64,000 bases of DNA from Robertmurraya korlensis (GTDB taxonomy: Bacteria; Bacillota; Bacilli; Bacillales; Cytobacillaceae). Made by a program: the position numbers and the translations under genes. The stretch is from contig NZ_JAMBNS010000001.1 of NCBI RefSeq assembly GCF_023715225.1, positions 496,001 to 560,000 of the forward strand. The letters run 5' to 3'. This document shows, one piece after another, positions 55,771 to 64,000 of this stretch. Position 1 is the stretch's first letter; every line of letters begins with the position of its first letter. The notes under the pieces are model-generated. The model searched no databases. It was not told the DNA's origin and saw only the letters and a list, made by a program, of their open reading frames with translations.

Positions 55771-55791
55771 TTAGATAGATCAACTGTCTAA
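55771..55791 (+). promoter_or_regulatory. Operator-like dyad at the ABC-2 transcription start
   Basis: TTAGATAG (55771-55778) and CTGTCTAA (55784-55791) are inverted with one mismatch. It covers the start region, as a repressor site would. No regulator gene adjoins. Confidence 0.45.
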
Positions 55792-55807
55792 AAAGGAGGC
55801 TTTCTTT

Positions 55808-56692
55808 ATGAATGTGATTGAAAGCAATCAGTTAACGAAAATGTATGGAAAAGCAAGAGGAATCTCCAATGTCAGTTTCTCAGTAAAAGAAGGGGAGATT
55901 TTTGGATTCATTGGACCAAATGGAGCTGGAAAATCGACGACCATTCGAACCCTCCTTGCACTTATTTATCCAACAAGTGGAAGTGCTACGATTTTTGGGA
56001 AGGATTGTATAAAATATGCTCCTGAAATTAAAAAGGAGATTGGTTATCTTCCATCGGAGGTTTTTTATTATGATAATATGAAGGTAAATGACTTGCTTAA
56101 ATATTCTGCAAGTTTTTATAAAAAGGATTGTACAAAGAGAATACGTGAGCTTGCTGAAGCACTAAATCTAGATCTCTCTAAGAAGATTGACGATCTTTCG
56201 CTTGGTAATAAAAAGAAGGTTGGAATCGTTCAAGGATTATTACATGAACCGAAGCTTATTATTCTTGATGAGCCGACAAGTGGCTTGGATCCATTAATGC
56301 AACAGAAATTTTTTGAATTATTAAGAGAAGAAAATAAGAAGGGGGCAACCATTCTTTTCTCCTCTCATATTTTAGGTGAGGTTCAAAAGCTTTGTGATCG
56401 TGTAGCCATTATTAAAGAAGGAGAAATCGTGAAAGTCGAGACGATGAGCGCGTTAACAGAGAATAGCTATAAGAAATTTAGACTAGAAGCGGTTCATCAT
56501 GTAACTACTGAAGATTTCCAGCTAGACGGTGTCACAGATATGAAGGTGAAAGAAAAGACGGTGTCCTTTATTTACAAAGGGAACATGAATGCAATTATAA
56601 GCAAAATAGCAGAAATACCACTTAAAAATTTGTGGGTAGAAGAACCAACCCTTGAAGAGATTTTCATGCACTACTACGAAAAGGAGGAGTAG
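55808..56692 (+). CDS. ABC transporter ATP-binding protein
   Basis: The 294-residue ATPase has Walker A GPNGAGKST (about 37-45), a Q-loop, signature LSLGNKKKVG in place of LSGGQ, Walker B LIILDEPTSGLDP and an H-loop (SSHILGEVQ). The class is the export-type ATPase paired with ABC-2 permeases. The ATG follows AAAAGGAGG. Two permease genes follow directly, so this drives a three-gene exporter; the cargo is unknown. Confidence 0.92.
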   Translation: MNVIESNQLTKMYGKARGISNVSFSVKEGEIFGFIGPNGAGKSTTIRTLLALIYPTSGSATIFGKDCIKYAPEIKKEIGYLPSEVFYYDNMKVNDLLKYSASFYKKDCTKRIRELAEALNLDLSKKIDDLSLGNKKKVGIVQGLLHEPKLIILDEPTSGLDPLMQQKFFELLREENKKGATILFSSHILGEVQKLCDRVAIIKEGEIVKVETMSALTENSYKKFRLEAVHHVTTEDFQLDGVTDMKVKEKTVSFIYKGNMNAIISKIAEIPLKNLWVEEPTLEEIFMHYYEKEE

Positions 56693-56695
56693 AAG

Positions 56696-57493
56696 GTGAA
56701 TATCTTTCTTCATGAAATAAGAGCTTATCGAAAGTCCACGCTGGTCTGGACGGTTTCCCTTATTGCCCTTGTACTCTTTTTTATGTCACTTTTTCCTTCC
56801 TTTGCGAAGGATGCGGAACAAGTGAACGAGCTTTTAAAAACGCTTCCGGAAGCATTGCGTAAAGCGGTTGGGATTGAAATTGGGAGCTTTACTAGCATTC
56901 TTGGTTTTTACTCGTATGTTTTTATGTATATTGCGTTATGTGGTGCGATACAGGCGATGATGATAGGCACTTCTATTTTATCCAAGGAAGTTCGTGAAAA
57001 GACAGTTGATTTTCTTCTTACCAAGCCGGTTTCAAGGTCAACGATCATTGTTTCAAAGCTATCTGCGGCAGTTGTGTCTATTGCCATTACTAGCCTATCC
57101 TTTATTCTCTGCGCTTACTTTATTGCTTCATACGTAAAGACGGAGAATTTTAATGAACAAGCGTTTTTTCTTCTTTCATCTACACTCTTTTTTGTTCAGG
57201 TTATGTTTTTAACCATTGGAGTTATTGCATCTATGCTATTGCCTAGGTTGAAATCGGTTCTTTCTTTATCACTAGGTGTCGTCTTTGCTTTCTTTTTTAT
57301 TGGAATGTTTGGTTCTACAGTGGGGGAAGCTTCTGTTCGATACATCACCCCATTCAAGTATTTTGACTCGATGTTTATTATAAAAAACAGTCAGTATGAG
57401 TGGTCGTATTTGATAGTCGGTTTGGTGTGGATTGCAGTAGCTCTTAGTGCTAGCTTTTATATCTATACCAAAAGGGATATGAATGCGCTGTAA
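56696..57493 (+). CDS. ABC-2 type permease, first subunit
   Basis: The 265-residue membrane protein has about six hydrophobic helices and the typical ABC-2 middle segment LSKEVREKTVDFLLTKPVSRSTII, the coupling helix that touches the ATPase. The start is GTG after GGAGGAG, three bases after the ATPase gene stop. It is homologous to the next subunit, so the transporter is probably a heterodimer. Confidence 0.88.
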   Translation: MNIFLHEIRAYRKSTLVWTVSLIALVLFFMSLFPSFAKDAEQVNELLKTLPEALRKAVGIEIGSFTSILGFYSYVFMYIALCGAIQAMMIGTSILSKEVREKTVDFLLTKPVSRSTIIVSKLSAAVVSIAITSLSFILCAYFIASYVKTENFNEQAFFLLSSTLFFVQVMFLTIGVIASMLLPRLKSVLSLSLGVVFAFFFIGMFGSTVGEASVRYITPFKYFDSMFIIKNSQYEWSYLIVGLVWIAVALSASFYIYTKRDMNAL

Positions 57494-57509
57494 GGAAGGA
57501 GGGGTTAAG

Positions 57510-58310
57510 GTGAATGTATTTATGAGAGAGTTAAAAGCACTAAGAAAGTCACTCGTTATTTGGTGTTTAGGAATTTTTGCTATGGTGGCTGGTGGAATGA
57601 GTAAGTACGGAGCAACAGAAAATTCCGGTCAGTCTATAAATGAACTCATGGCAAGTATGCCAAAAGCCATGCAGGCCATAATGGGAACAGGCTCGTTGGA
57701 TTTAACGACCGTAAGTGGCTACTACGGAATTTTGTTTTTATATTTGATTGTTATGACCACGATTCATGCTGTGATGTTAGGTGCAAACATCATCTCGAAA
57801 GAGGAAAGAGATAAAACAGCCGAATTCTTATTAGTGAAACCAATCTCAAGAAAACAGGTGATTCTTTCAAAATGGATGGCATCCTTGGTAGCTATTATTG
57901 TATTAAATTCCGTCACCTTTTTGATTTCTCACTTCATGGTGGATTATTATAATAAGACAGATGAGTCATATCTCATAGAGATTGCTAAATTGATGGGTGG
58001 TATGTTTATCCTGCAACTGCTGTTTTTATCATTGGGAACATCCATTGCTGCTAGCATAGAGTATCCTAAGAGGGCTGCAAGCATTTCTACAGCCGTGTTA
58101 TTAATTACTTTTTTCTTATCAATGGCTATTGACCTTAACGAAAATCTGGAGATTCTTACGGTCTTCACTCCTTTTAAATATTATGAGGCGAAGGACATCA
58201 TAGGTGGAACCGGGTATGATGTATTATATATAACGGTTAGTGTCCTATTAGTTGTGGCCATGACAATTTATACCTTTATCGCTTATGAAAAGAGAGATCT
58301 GCATATATAG
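57510..58310 (+). CDS. ABC-2 type permease, second subunit
   Basis: The 266-residue permease has about six membrane segments and ISKEERDKTAEFLLVKPISRKQVI, parallel to the coupling segment of its neighbour, which suggests an old duplication. I choose GTG at 57510, five bases after AGGAGGGG; the upstream ATG at 57483 would overlap the previous gene and lacks homology. It closes the operon; a terminator follows at 58361. Confidence 0.88.
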   Translation: MNVFMRELKALRKSLVIWCLGIFAMVAGGMSKYGATENSGQSINELMASMPKAMQAIMGTGSLDLTTVSGYYGILFLYLIVMTTIHAVMLGANIISKEERDKTAEFLLVKPISRKQVILSKWMASLVAIIVLNSVTFLISHFMVDYYNKTDESYLIEIAKLMGGMFILQLLFLSLGTSIAASIEYPKRAASISTAVLLITFFLSMAIDLNENLEILTVFTPFKYYEAKDIIGGTGYDVLYITVSVLLVVAMTIYTFIAYEKRDLHI

Positions 58311-58360
58311 TAAGAATCTCGTTATAAATATGGTATAGTGATAGTAAGAATAAACGTATT

Positions 58361-58389
58361 CCGATGTCTTTGTTGACGTCGGTTTTTTT
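58361..58389 (+). terminator. Terminator of the ABC operon, directly ahead of rnz
   Basis: CCGATGTC pairs with GACGTCGG around TTTGTT and is followed by seven T. It ends 20 bases before the rnz start, so it might also modulate rnz. Confidence 0.8.
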
Positions 58390-58408
58390 ACATAAAGGAG
58401 CGTTTCAT

Positions 58409-59335
58409 ATGGATATTTTATTTCTTGGTACGGGGGCGGGGGTTCCAGCAAAACTTAGGAACGTAAGCTCTCTTGTTCTGAAGCTGTTGGATGAGAGAGG
58501 GACACTTTGGATGTTTGATTGCGGTGAGGCGACTCAGCATCAAATTTTACACACGTCTATTAAGCCACGCCGCATTGAAAAGATTTTTATAACTCATCTT
58601 CATGGCGATCACATATATGGTTTACCTGGCTTATTGTCCAGTCGATCCTTCCAAGGAGGAGAATCACTTGTGACAGTTTATGGCCCTAAGGGGATAAAAG
58701 ATTATGTGGACATTTCTTTGCAAGTAAGCGGAACGTATTTAAAGTATCCTCTAAAGATTGTAGAGATTGAAGAGGGGATTGTTTTTGAAGACGAGCAGTT
58801 CAAGGTTGAAGCTCGTAAATTGGAGCATGGAATTCCATCATACGGTTATCGAGTCGTGGAGAAGGATCGTCCGGGCTCTTTATTAGTAGAAAAGCTGCGG
58901 GAAGCCAATATCCCACCGGGTCCTTTATACAAAAAAATTAAGGCTGGGGAAAACGTTGTTCTAGAAGATGGAACCATCATTGATTCTTCCAAGTTTCGCG
59001 ACGAAGATATAAAAGGAAGGATCGTAACGATCTTAGGTGATACAAGAATATGTGACAACGCCTATTTACTTGCTTCAAATGCGGATCTTCTCATCCATGA
59101 GGCAACGTTTTCTAGGGGAGAGGAACAGCTTGCGTATGATTATTTTCATTCAACGACTACACAAGCAGCACAGGTCGCACGAGAGGCTGGTGTGAAACAA
59201 CTGTGTCTTACCCATATCAGCTCTAGATATGATAAAAAAGCTTCACAATTACATGTAGAGGAAGCGAGAGAAGTGTTTCCGAATACCGAAATCGCTGATG
59301 ATTTTAAAGAAATTTCAATTCCTGTACACAAATAA
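58409..59335 (+). CDS. rnz: Ribonuclease Z
   Basis: The 308-residue tRNA 3'-processing endonuclease has the MBL zinc motif THLHGDH (62-68), an exosite-arm insertion (about 150-190) with [12 protein letters not shown], and later GDTR and THISSRY histidine ligands. It cleaves 3' trailers of tRNAs that lack an encoded CCA. I choose ATG 58409 after AAAGGAG; the longer upstream frame runs through the terminator. Confidence 0.95.
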   Translation: MDILFLGTGAGVPAKLRNVSSLVLKLLDERGTLWMFDCGEATQHQILHTSIKPRRIEKIFITHLHGDHIYGLPGLLSSRSFQGGESLVTVYGPKGIKDYVDISLQVSGTYLKYPLKIVEIEEGIVFEDEQFKVEARKLEHGIPSYGYRVVEKDRPGSLLVEKLREANIPPGPLYKKIKAGENVVLEDGTIIDSSKFRDEDIKGRIVTILGDTRICDNAYLLASNADLLIHEATFSRGEEQLAYDYFHSTTTQAAQVAREAGVKQLCLTHISSRYDKKASQLHVEEAREVFPNTEIADDFKEISIPVHK

Positions 59336-59364
59336 ATCGGGTACCAATAGGGTCCCGATTTTTT
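59334..59364 (+). terminator. Terminator after rnz
   Basis: AAATCGGG-ACC pairs with GG-CCCGATTT around AATAG, followed by six T. Confidence 0.8.
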
Positions 59365-59371
59365 CTATGTT

Positions 59372-60529
59372 TTACTTATTGTGGTTGCGTAAATCTTTTA
59401 AGCGATATTTCGTCCCTCTCCAAATAATACCGCCTCTTCTAAAGGTTAAGAAGCTTGCCCGTATGATGGAGTAAATAAACAACATAGCTGTAAAAGGAAA
59501 GAGGAGAAACATCCATGGCGAATAGGTTGTCATTCTTTTAATAATCATGGAGTAAATCAGTGCAAGTAAAAAAATATTGCCGATACTTAAAAAGATTAAT
59601 ATAGGTTCAAAGGAGAATAGGGTAAAAAAGGGGAGTACTTGAGACACAAACACTCCAAAGATCGCAAACATCACCATGCTAATTCGGTAATGAAGTCCCG
59701 CAAACGTATTTTTCTCTAAGCCAATCAGTGCCTCCTTTAAAGTCGAGTACCATTCAACCTCAAGAAGTGTCAAAGCCGTTACCATTCGATGTCTAAATCC
59801 TAGTTCCTTCATCTTTTTCCCGAGCATTAAATCATCATCCGGACGCATTTTAATCACTTCATGTGTTCCTAACTTCTCATAAGCTTCTTTCCTCACTAGA
59901 TTAAATGCTCCAATTCCTATTCCTACCTTAGAACGAGGATGATTCGCAAGCCAAGGACGTTTAAAATAAGAAAATCCAAACATAAAAAAAGCAATAAAGC
60001 TATTTAACCATAATCGCTGTCCTCGTAAATTAGGGGCAGCAGTTAAGTGATCTAGTTTATGTTTCATAGTATAATGAACGGCTTTTGCGATTGCATCTTT
60101 GTGAAATATCACGTCTGCATCTGTGAATAAGAGAAGTTCTCCTCTCGCTTGCTTTGCGCCAACATACATCGCATGATTTTTCCCTAACCATCCTAGTGGA
60201 AGGGAAGTAATGTGAATAACGCTTACATTTTCGTGTTCAGATTTCATCTCATTCATAATGATGGGAGTGTTGTCGGTGGATCGGTCGTTTACTAAAACCC
60301 ACTCCAGATGGCCATAACTCTGCAAAAACTGACTTTGTAAGCTTTCCTTTATCCCTTTTTCCTCATTACGTGCCGCAACAATGATGGACACTAAAGGACC
60401 CTCCTGAGACGCAGGTTCGTTTTCGAGAAAATCGATTCTATGAAGCCCGATCTTTGCATCAATAAAGATCAGAATCCAAACCACAATGCTGATAGCTAAT
60501 AAAGAAGAAACTATTAGAAATAAGGACAT
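59372..60529 (-). CDS. Family 2 glycosyltransferase (membrane-bound)
   Basis: The 385-residue protein has one N-terminal membrane helix (about 3-22), a GT-A domain with VSIIVAARNEEKGI, LLLFTDADVIF (DXD) and MRPDDDLMLG, and three C-terminal membrane segments (about 280-365). It resembles HpnB-like and carotenoid-glycosylating family 2 enzymes, so a lipid acceptor is plausible. Minus strand, ATG after AAGGGTG. The substrate is not known. Confidence 0.85.
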   Translation of the reverse strand: MSLFLIVSSLLAISIVVWILIFIDAKIGLHRIDFLENEPASQEGPLVSIIVAARNEEKGIKESLQSQFLQSYGHLEWVLVNDRSTDNTPIIMNEMKSEHENVSVIHITSLPLGWLGKNHAMYVGAKQARGELLLFTDADVIFHKDAIAKAVHYTMKHKLDHLTAAPNLRGQRLWLNSFIAFFMFGFSYFKRPWLANHPRSKVGIGIGAFNLVRKEAYEKLGTHEVIKMRPDDDLMLGKKMKELGFRHRMVTALTLLEVEWYSTLKEALIGLEKNTFAGLHYRISMVMFAIFGVFVSQVLPFFTLFSFEPILIFLSIGNIFLLALIYSMIIKRMTTYSPWMFLLFPFTAMLFIYSIIRASFLTFRRGGIIWRGTKYRLKDLRNHNK

Positions 60530-60652
60530 CTAAACACCCTTTTATTTATTTTTAAGTAGGTTTATATTACAGTTCTAATCTAATTATACTTGTTCTTAAA
60601 TAATGAACAAATGTGGACTCTCTAATGGTATCCCCTAAATGATATATGAAAA

Positions 60653-60678
60653 AGGAGTTCCGCAAATACAGAACTCCT
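60653..60678 (-). terminator. Terminator of the small membrane protein gene
   Basis: AGGAGTTC and GAACTCCT form an eight-bp stem; on the minus strand the right arm runs into TTTTT. Confidence 0.75.
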
Positions 60679-60696
60679 ACTAAGAGCAATTGCCCC

Positions 60697-60882
60697 CTAT
60701 AACGCTTTTAGCATGATTCCGCAAGAAACTAGATAGGCCATACCACTAACAAGAAGTACGATTCCAGATATAGCAAAAGCCACTTCACTATTCATCCGTT
60801 CTACTAAAACAGTATGAAGCACATTTAGAATTATCAAGCCCACACAGAAGGCTAATGTAACCCACAGTACATTTACTCCCAC
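60697..60882 (-). CDS. Small two-helix membrane protein of unknown function
   Basis: The 61-residue product has two hydrophobic helices (about 5-25 and 34-56) joined by a polar loop HTVLVERMNSE. The GTG start is backed by AAAGGTGG seven bases upstream and a terminator follows, so it is a real gene. I do not recognise the family. It is transcribed from the same strand as proC and the glycosyltransferase but seems to be a separate unit. Confidence 0.6.
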   Translation of the reverse strand: MGVNVLWVTLAFCVGLIILNVLHTVLVERMNSEVAFAISGIVLLVSGMAYLVSCGIMLKAL

Positions 60883-61027
60883 AAAGCTCCCACCTTTACT
60901 AATACTTACTAAAATTAGTTTTCTCTCTTACCAATGGTCTATACATGGCGTTGGTAAAACATGACAACAGGGAGTTAGACACTGATCTTACAATTATCTT
61001 ACTTATACTTGTACTGGTCTAAAGCAT

Positions 61028-61060
61028 AAAAAGAACCTTCATCCAAAATGGAGAAGGTTT
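61028..61060 (-). terminator. Terminator of proC
   Basis: Read on the minus strand, ACCTTC and GAAGGT pair around CCATTTTGG-like sequence and the arm ends TTCTTTTT. Confidence 0.7.
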
Positions 61061-61075
61061 TAGTTTAAAATGATT

Positions 61076-61921
61076 TCAGGAAGTCTTCTGCACACTCTCC
61101 ATCTGCTCCGCAATAGCTTTCCCCATTCGTTTAGATTGAGCAGTTGCTTCTTTTATACATTCCACAAACGCTTCCTGAACTCCGTGAGCAGCAAGAATTT
61201 TTAATCCTGCTTCGGTTGTTCCGCCAGGACTTGTTACCGCATGGCGAAGCTCCTGTGGGGTTTTTGTCGTTTTAGCTACCATATGTGCTGCCCCTATTAA
61301 GGTTTGAACAATTAATTGCTGTGCCATTTCTCGCTCTAAGCCAATTTCGACTGCGCTTTTTTCCATCGCTTCGATCAAATAATAGATATAAGCAGGACCA
61401 CTTCCGGATAAGCCTGTGACCGCATCTAATTGGTGTTCCTCTACAAAAGCGGTCATCCCCACTGTGCCAAATAGCAATTGCACATTTCTTTTTTGATCGT
61501 CATCTACTTTGCCATTGACAGCAATCGCTGTGGCAGATAGACCTACTGTTGCCGATGTATTAGGCATTGCGCGAACGATGGCAAGCTCCTTTTGTGAGAG
61601 TAATTCAATTGAATCCATTGAGACACCTGCTAAAACAGAGACAATCAGCATGTTAGTCTTTAATAAATGCCGTACTTGTTCAATGGAGCCTGCAGCATCC
61701 TTTGGCTTCATTGCTAGTAGAACGAAGTCTGCTCCTTCTAATAGTTCACGATGATCATACGTGGAGCTTACGCCGTATTGCTCGTGAAGTGTTGCCAGTC
61801 GATCTGCATTGCTGCGATTGGTCACCCATATTTTTTCTGGGTTGATTAATTGATTTTCCACAATCCCCGCAATTAATGCCTCTGACATTGATCCTGCTCC
61901 GATAATCGCTATTTTCTCCAC
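61076..61921 (-). CDS. proC: Pyrroline-5-carboxylate reductase
   Basis: The 281-residue enzyme makes proline from pyrroline-5-carboxylate with NAD(P)H. It has the Rossmann motif IAIIGAGSMSEALIAGI, RAMPNTSATVG and the C-terminal GLSGSGPAYIYYLIEAM and TSPGGTTEAGL signatures. In B. subtilis this locus holds proI. The GTG start is seven bases after AGGAGG. It is controlled by the T-box leader directly upstream, so charging of tRNA-Pro sets its expression. Confidence 0.95.
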   Translation of the reverse strand: MEKIAIIGAGSMSEALIAGIVENQLINPEKIWVTNRSNADRLATLHEQYGVSSTYDHRELLEGADFVLLAMKPKDAAGSIEQVRHLLKTNMLIVSVLAGVSMDSIELLSQKELAIVRAMPNTSATVGLSATAIAVNGKVDDDQKRNVQLLFGTVGMTAFVEEHQLDAVTGLSGSGPAYIYYLIEAMEKSAVEIGLEREMAQQLIVQTLIGAAHMVAKTTKTPQELRHAVTSPGGTTEAGLKILAAHGVQEAFVECIKEATAQSKRMGKAIAEQMESVQKTS

Positions 61922-61949
61922 GTTTCTTCCTCCTAAAATCCATTTATAA

Positions 61950-62214
61950 AAACAAAAAGACCCTTCATCCTAACAAGGACGAAAGGTCTAAGCTTCCGTG
62001 GTACCACCTTCATTTTCATTTTTGCACATGTCTCGCATAAATGAAACTCGAATCCGTTAACGCCGGAGAACACGGTTAGGTTTGCCTAACAGCTCATAAG
62101 GTAGGTTCGGTGGGTAAGGGACGGTAAAGCCTCTCAGCCGGTGAGCTTTACTCTCTTTCGTCTTTTGCCACGTACTGGTCTTATTCATTGCCACTTTAAC
62201 GCTCTAAATGATTT
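61950..62214 (-). ncRNA. Proline-specific T-box riboswitch leader of proC
   Basis: The minus strand carries the T-box core AAGGTGGTACCACGG (about 62011 to 61997), preceded by Stem I features, including the distal AGAGAG and GGCTGAGAG segments. The specifier loop reads GAACCTACC, giving a CCU proline codon at 62105-62103. Downstream, GACC...TTC...GAA...GGTC (61990-61954) followed by TTTTTG is the terminator that competes with the antiterminator. Uncharged tRNA-Pro would allow read-through into proC. Confidence 0.92.
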
Positions 62215-62221
62215 ACTAGTG

Positions 62222-62251
62222 ATTATGCAAGAAAACAAGCCCTTCTGTCAA
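62222..62251 (-). promoter_or_regulatory. SigA promoter of the proC T-box leader
   Basis: On the minus strand TTGACA (62251 to 62246), an 18-bp spacer and CATAAT (62227 to 62222). Confidence 0.75.
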
Positions 62252-62382
62252 GTGGGAATGTCTCCTGACTTTTCGCATTTTTCAAAAAACGATATATGAA
62301 AATAATGACATTCTTGATAACATTGGGTAAAATATACGTATGTACTATTGTTATATAACAATTATAATCAAGGAGTTCAAAT

Positions 62383-63351
62383 ATGACAGAATGGCGTGAT
62401 GGAATTGCAAAGCTGGTGTTGCCTACTCCTTTTCCAGTCGGTGATGTGAACGTGTATGTAATAAGGGGGGAACGTTTGACTTTAGTAGATGTTGGCCCGA
62501 ATACGGAGCAAGCATTTGTATCGCTTCAAAATCAACTAGCTACACTGGGTTTAAAGGTAACAGATATTGAACAAGTCATCCTAACCCATGATCATCCAGA
62601 TCATGCAGGATTGCTCGATCGGTTTTCTCTTGATTTAGAGGTTTACGGGCATGCTAACAATGAACGCTGGCTGAATCGAACCGAAGAGTTTTATCATGAC
62701 TACGATTCTTTTTATCGGCAGTTATTTGTGGAATGTGGCATTCCAGACAAGTATTATGATCCTTTTATCGGTGGAATGAAACAAATGCTTTTGTTTTCCT
62801 GCAACCGATCGTTAACAGGTACGCTTTCTGAGGGGGAAGTTCCAATCGGATTATCTGAATGGACAGTGATTGAAACACCTGGTCATGCCCAAAGTCAGAT
62901 CGGTCTATTTCGGAAAAAGGATGGCGTGCTAATAGGAGGAGATCTCTTATTGGCGCATATTTCAGCAAATCCGCTTCTCGAGCCTCCACTCCCAGGAGAG
63001 AGAGAACGTCCAAAACCACAGCTGCAAGTTAATGATTCCTTGCAGAAGCTTCTTATCCTTCCTATTCGCCTTACTTATACGGGGCATGGAGAAGAGGTAA
63101 CAGATGTTCATGGCCTGGTTGAAAAGCGACTATCTCATCAAGTTTTGCGTGCTGAGCAAGTGAAGGAGTGGCTGGAACAGGAATCTTTGACCGCTTTTCA
63201 AATATGTCAACGCTTATTTCCTTCCGTCTACAAGAAACAGCTAGGGTTGACCATTTCAGAATCCATCGCACAGTTAGATTCTTTATTAGATGGTGAAAAA
63301 ATTCAAGCCACTAAGGTAAATGGCACCTTTATTTACCGTGCGGATATATAA
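62383..63351 (+). CDS. MBL-fold metallo-hydrolase (YqjP-like)
   Basis: A 322-residue metallo-beta-lactamase-fold hydrolase with the zinc motif THDHPDH (68-74), a second ligand in ETPGHAQSQIG, GGDLLL and TGHGEE near the end of the catalytic domain, then a winged-helix-like C-terminal part (about 260-322). Family members include glyoxalase II and lactonases; the substrate is unknown. The ATG follows AAGGAG. It is divergent from proC. Confidence 0.9.
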   Translation: MTEWRDGIAKLVLPTPFPVGDVNVYVIRGERLTLVDVGPNTEQAFVSLQNQLATLGLKVTDIEQVILTHDHPDHAGLLDRFSLDLEVYGHANNERWLNRTEEFYHDYDSFYRQLFVECGIPDKYYDPFIGGMKQMLLFSCNRSLTGTLSEGEVPIGLSEWTVIETPGHAQSQIGLFRKKDGVLIGGDLLLAHISANPLLEPPLPGERERPKPQLQVNDSLQKLLILPIRLTYTGHGEEVTDVHGLVEKRLSHQVLRAEQVKEWLEQESLTAFQICQRLFPSVYKKQLGLTISESIAQLDSLLDGEKIQATKVNGTFIYRADI

Positions 63352-63448
63352 ATAAATGACGTCCTTCCTACGCATGATTTTTTAGCGTTTTTTAACTGGC
63401 TGTGGTAAGGTATGAGTGACAAGCTACATAGATAAGATGGTGAGTGTA

Positions 63449-64000
63449 TTGAAACAATTAAAAGGAAAACATATTGTTATAACAGGAGCTTCATCAGGGA
63501 TTGGAGAAAAGGTGGCTCTTATGGCCGCTGAGCGCGGAGCAAGGCCTATTCTTGTAGCTCGCTCTATTGACAAGCTGCAAACAATCGGTGAGGAAATCAG
63601 CCGAAAAACGGGTATGAATGCCTTGTTTTTTCAATTGGATATAGGTGATATCGATCAGGTTCAACAGGTGTTTTCACAAATTAAACAAGAGGTTGGCCAT
63701 ATTGATATTCTCGTAAACAATGCTGGGTTTGGCGTGTTTGATTCCTTCCATGAGGCCGATTTTGCTGATATTGAAAAAATGTTTCAAGTGAACGTCCTCG
63801 GTTTAATGGCTTGTACGAAAGAGGTTCTTCCTGTAATGATGGCTCAACATTCAGGTCATATCATTAATATTGCCTCACAGGCAGGAAAGCTCGCCACGCC
63901 TAAGTCCAGTGGATATTCGGCTACGAAGCATGCAGTATTAGGTTTTACGAATAGCTTACGATTAGAGCTTGCGAAATCGAATATACGTGTATCGGCGGTA
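63449..64000 (+). CDS. SDR-family oxidoreductase (YqjQ-like), partial at the window end
   Basis: The reading frame is open to the window edge (184 codons). It has the cofactor motif VITGASSGIG (about 9-18), NNAGFGVFD, a catalytic S in NIASQAG and YSATK (Y-X3-K) near 154-158. Classical short-chain dehydrogenase; the substrate is unknown. I choose TTG at 63449 with GGTGAG upstream by comparison with family N-termini; in-frame ATG 63437 is a possible alternative. The order proC, MBL, SDR is the B. subtilis proI-yqjP-yqjQ order. Confidence 0.85.
   Translation, partial: MKQLKGKHIVITGASSGIGEKVALMAAERGARPILVARSIDKLQTIGEEISRKTGMNALFFQLDIGDIDQVQQVFSQIKQEVGHIDILVNNAGFGVFDSFHEADFADIEKMFQVNVLGLMACTKEVLPVMMAQHSGHIINIASQAGKLATPKSSGYSATKHAVLGFTNSLRLELAKSNIRVSAV

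Noticed and set aside
1-64000. CRISPR arrays, transposases, integrases or tRNA-linked islands
   Set aside because: No regular spaced repeats, no transposase or integrase frames and no tRNA genes were found on reading; the accessory genes look locally inserted without visible mobile remnants.

Overview
The window is a low-GC, endospore-forming Firmicute chromosome, most likely Bacillaceae. It carries spoIIIAA-AH, spoIVB and spo0A, uses strong AGGAGG-type ribosome binding sites with frequent GTG and TTG starts, and its gene order follows the Bacillus subtilis efp-to-yqjQ segment closely. I cannot name a species. I see no rRNA, tRNA, CRISPR array, insertion sequence or prophage.

Region by region. 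(1) 1-6140: the last codons of efp, a SIMPL-domain gene on the minus strand, and the eight-gene spoIIIA operon behind a SigE-like promoter. (2) 6142-10075: five minus-strand genes that are not at this place in B. subtilis: SDR, QueA-like protein, VOC protein, a GAF histidine kinase with a four-cysteine cluster, and a NarL-type response regulator. (3) 10275-24415: core metabolism and sporulation control: accB-accC behind a SigA promoter with a FapR-like operator, the Asp23-family gene, nusB, folD, xseA-xseB, ispA, dxs, tlyA, argR (with an ARG box), recN, spoIVB and spo0A (SigH promoter plus 0A boxes). (4) 24431-25958: two minus-strand SPOCS-like putative spore-surface proteins. (5) 26131-28719: FapA/DUF342 protein, glycerophosphodiester phosphodiesterase and a DUF2627 protein. 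(6) 28855-39077: bkdR, a sigma-54 (SigL) promoter, and ptb-bcd-buk-lpdV-bkdAA-bkdAB-bkdB for branched-chain amino acid catabolism. (7) 39207-48788: methylmalonyl-CoA mutase subunits, MeaB, epimerase and acyl-CoA carboxyltransferase, interleaved with brxB, a DUF939-type exporter, an L,D-transpeptidase and a 31-residue Prli42-like gene. (8) 48864-55507: M20 peptidase, CheW-like protein, DNA polymerase IV, gnd and zwf, with a short-repeat array between gnd and zwf. (9) 55808-64000: a three-gene ABC-2 exporter, rnz, a family 2 glycosyltransferase, a small membrane protein, proC behind a proline T-box, an MBL hydrolase and the start of an SDR gene.

How the genes work together: the bkd operon turns branched-chain 2-oxo acids into acyl-CoA starters for branched fatty acids. 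Further breakdown of valine and isoleucine products gives propionyl-CoA or methylmalonyl-CoA, and the mutase, epimerase and MeaB block directly downstream carries these to succinyl-CoA. AccBC supplies the biotin half of malonyl-CoA synthesis and here seems wired to FapR. The spoIIIA channel, SpoIVB and Spo0A belong to one sporulation programme, and the SPOCS pair is a plausible late-stage addition. gnd and zwf are convergent pentose-phosphate genes.

No wholly unknown system is evident. The least explained parts are the five-gene redox-sensor/QueA-like cassette, the SPOCS pair next to spo0A, the FapR-like operator at accB, and the intergenic repeat array at 53647-53840.
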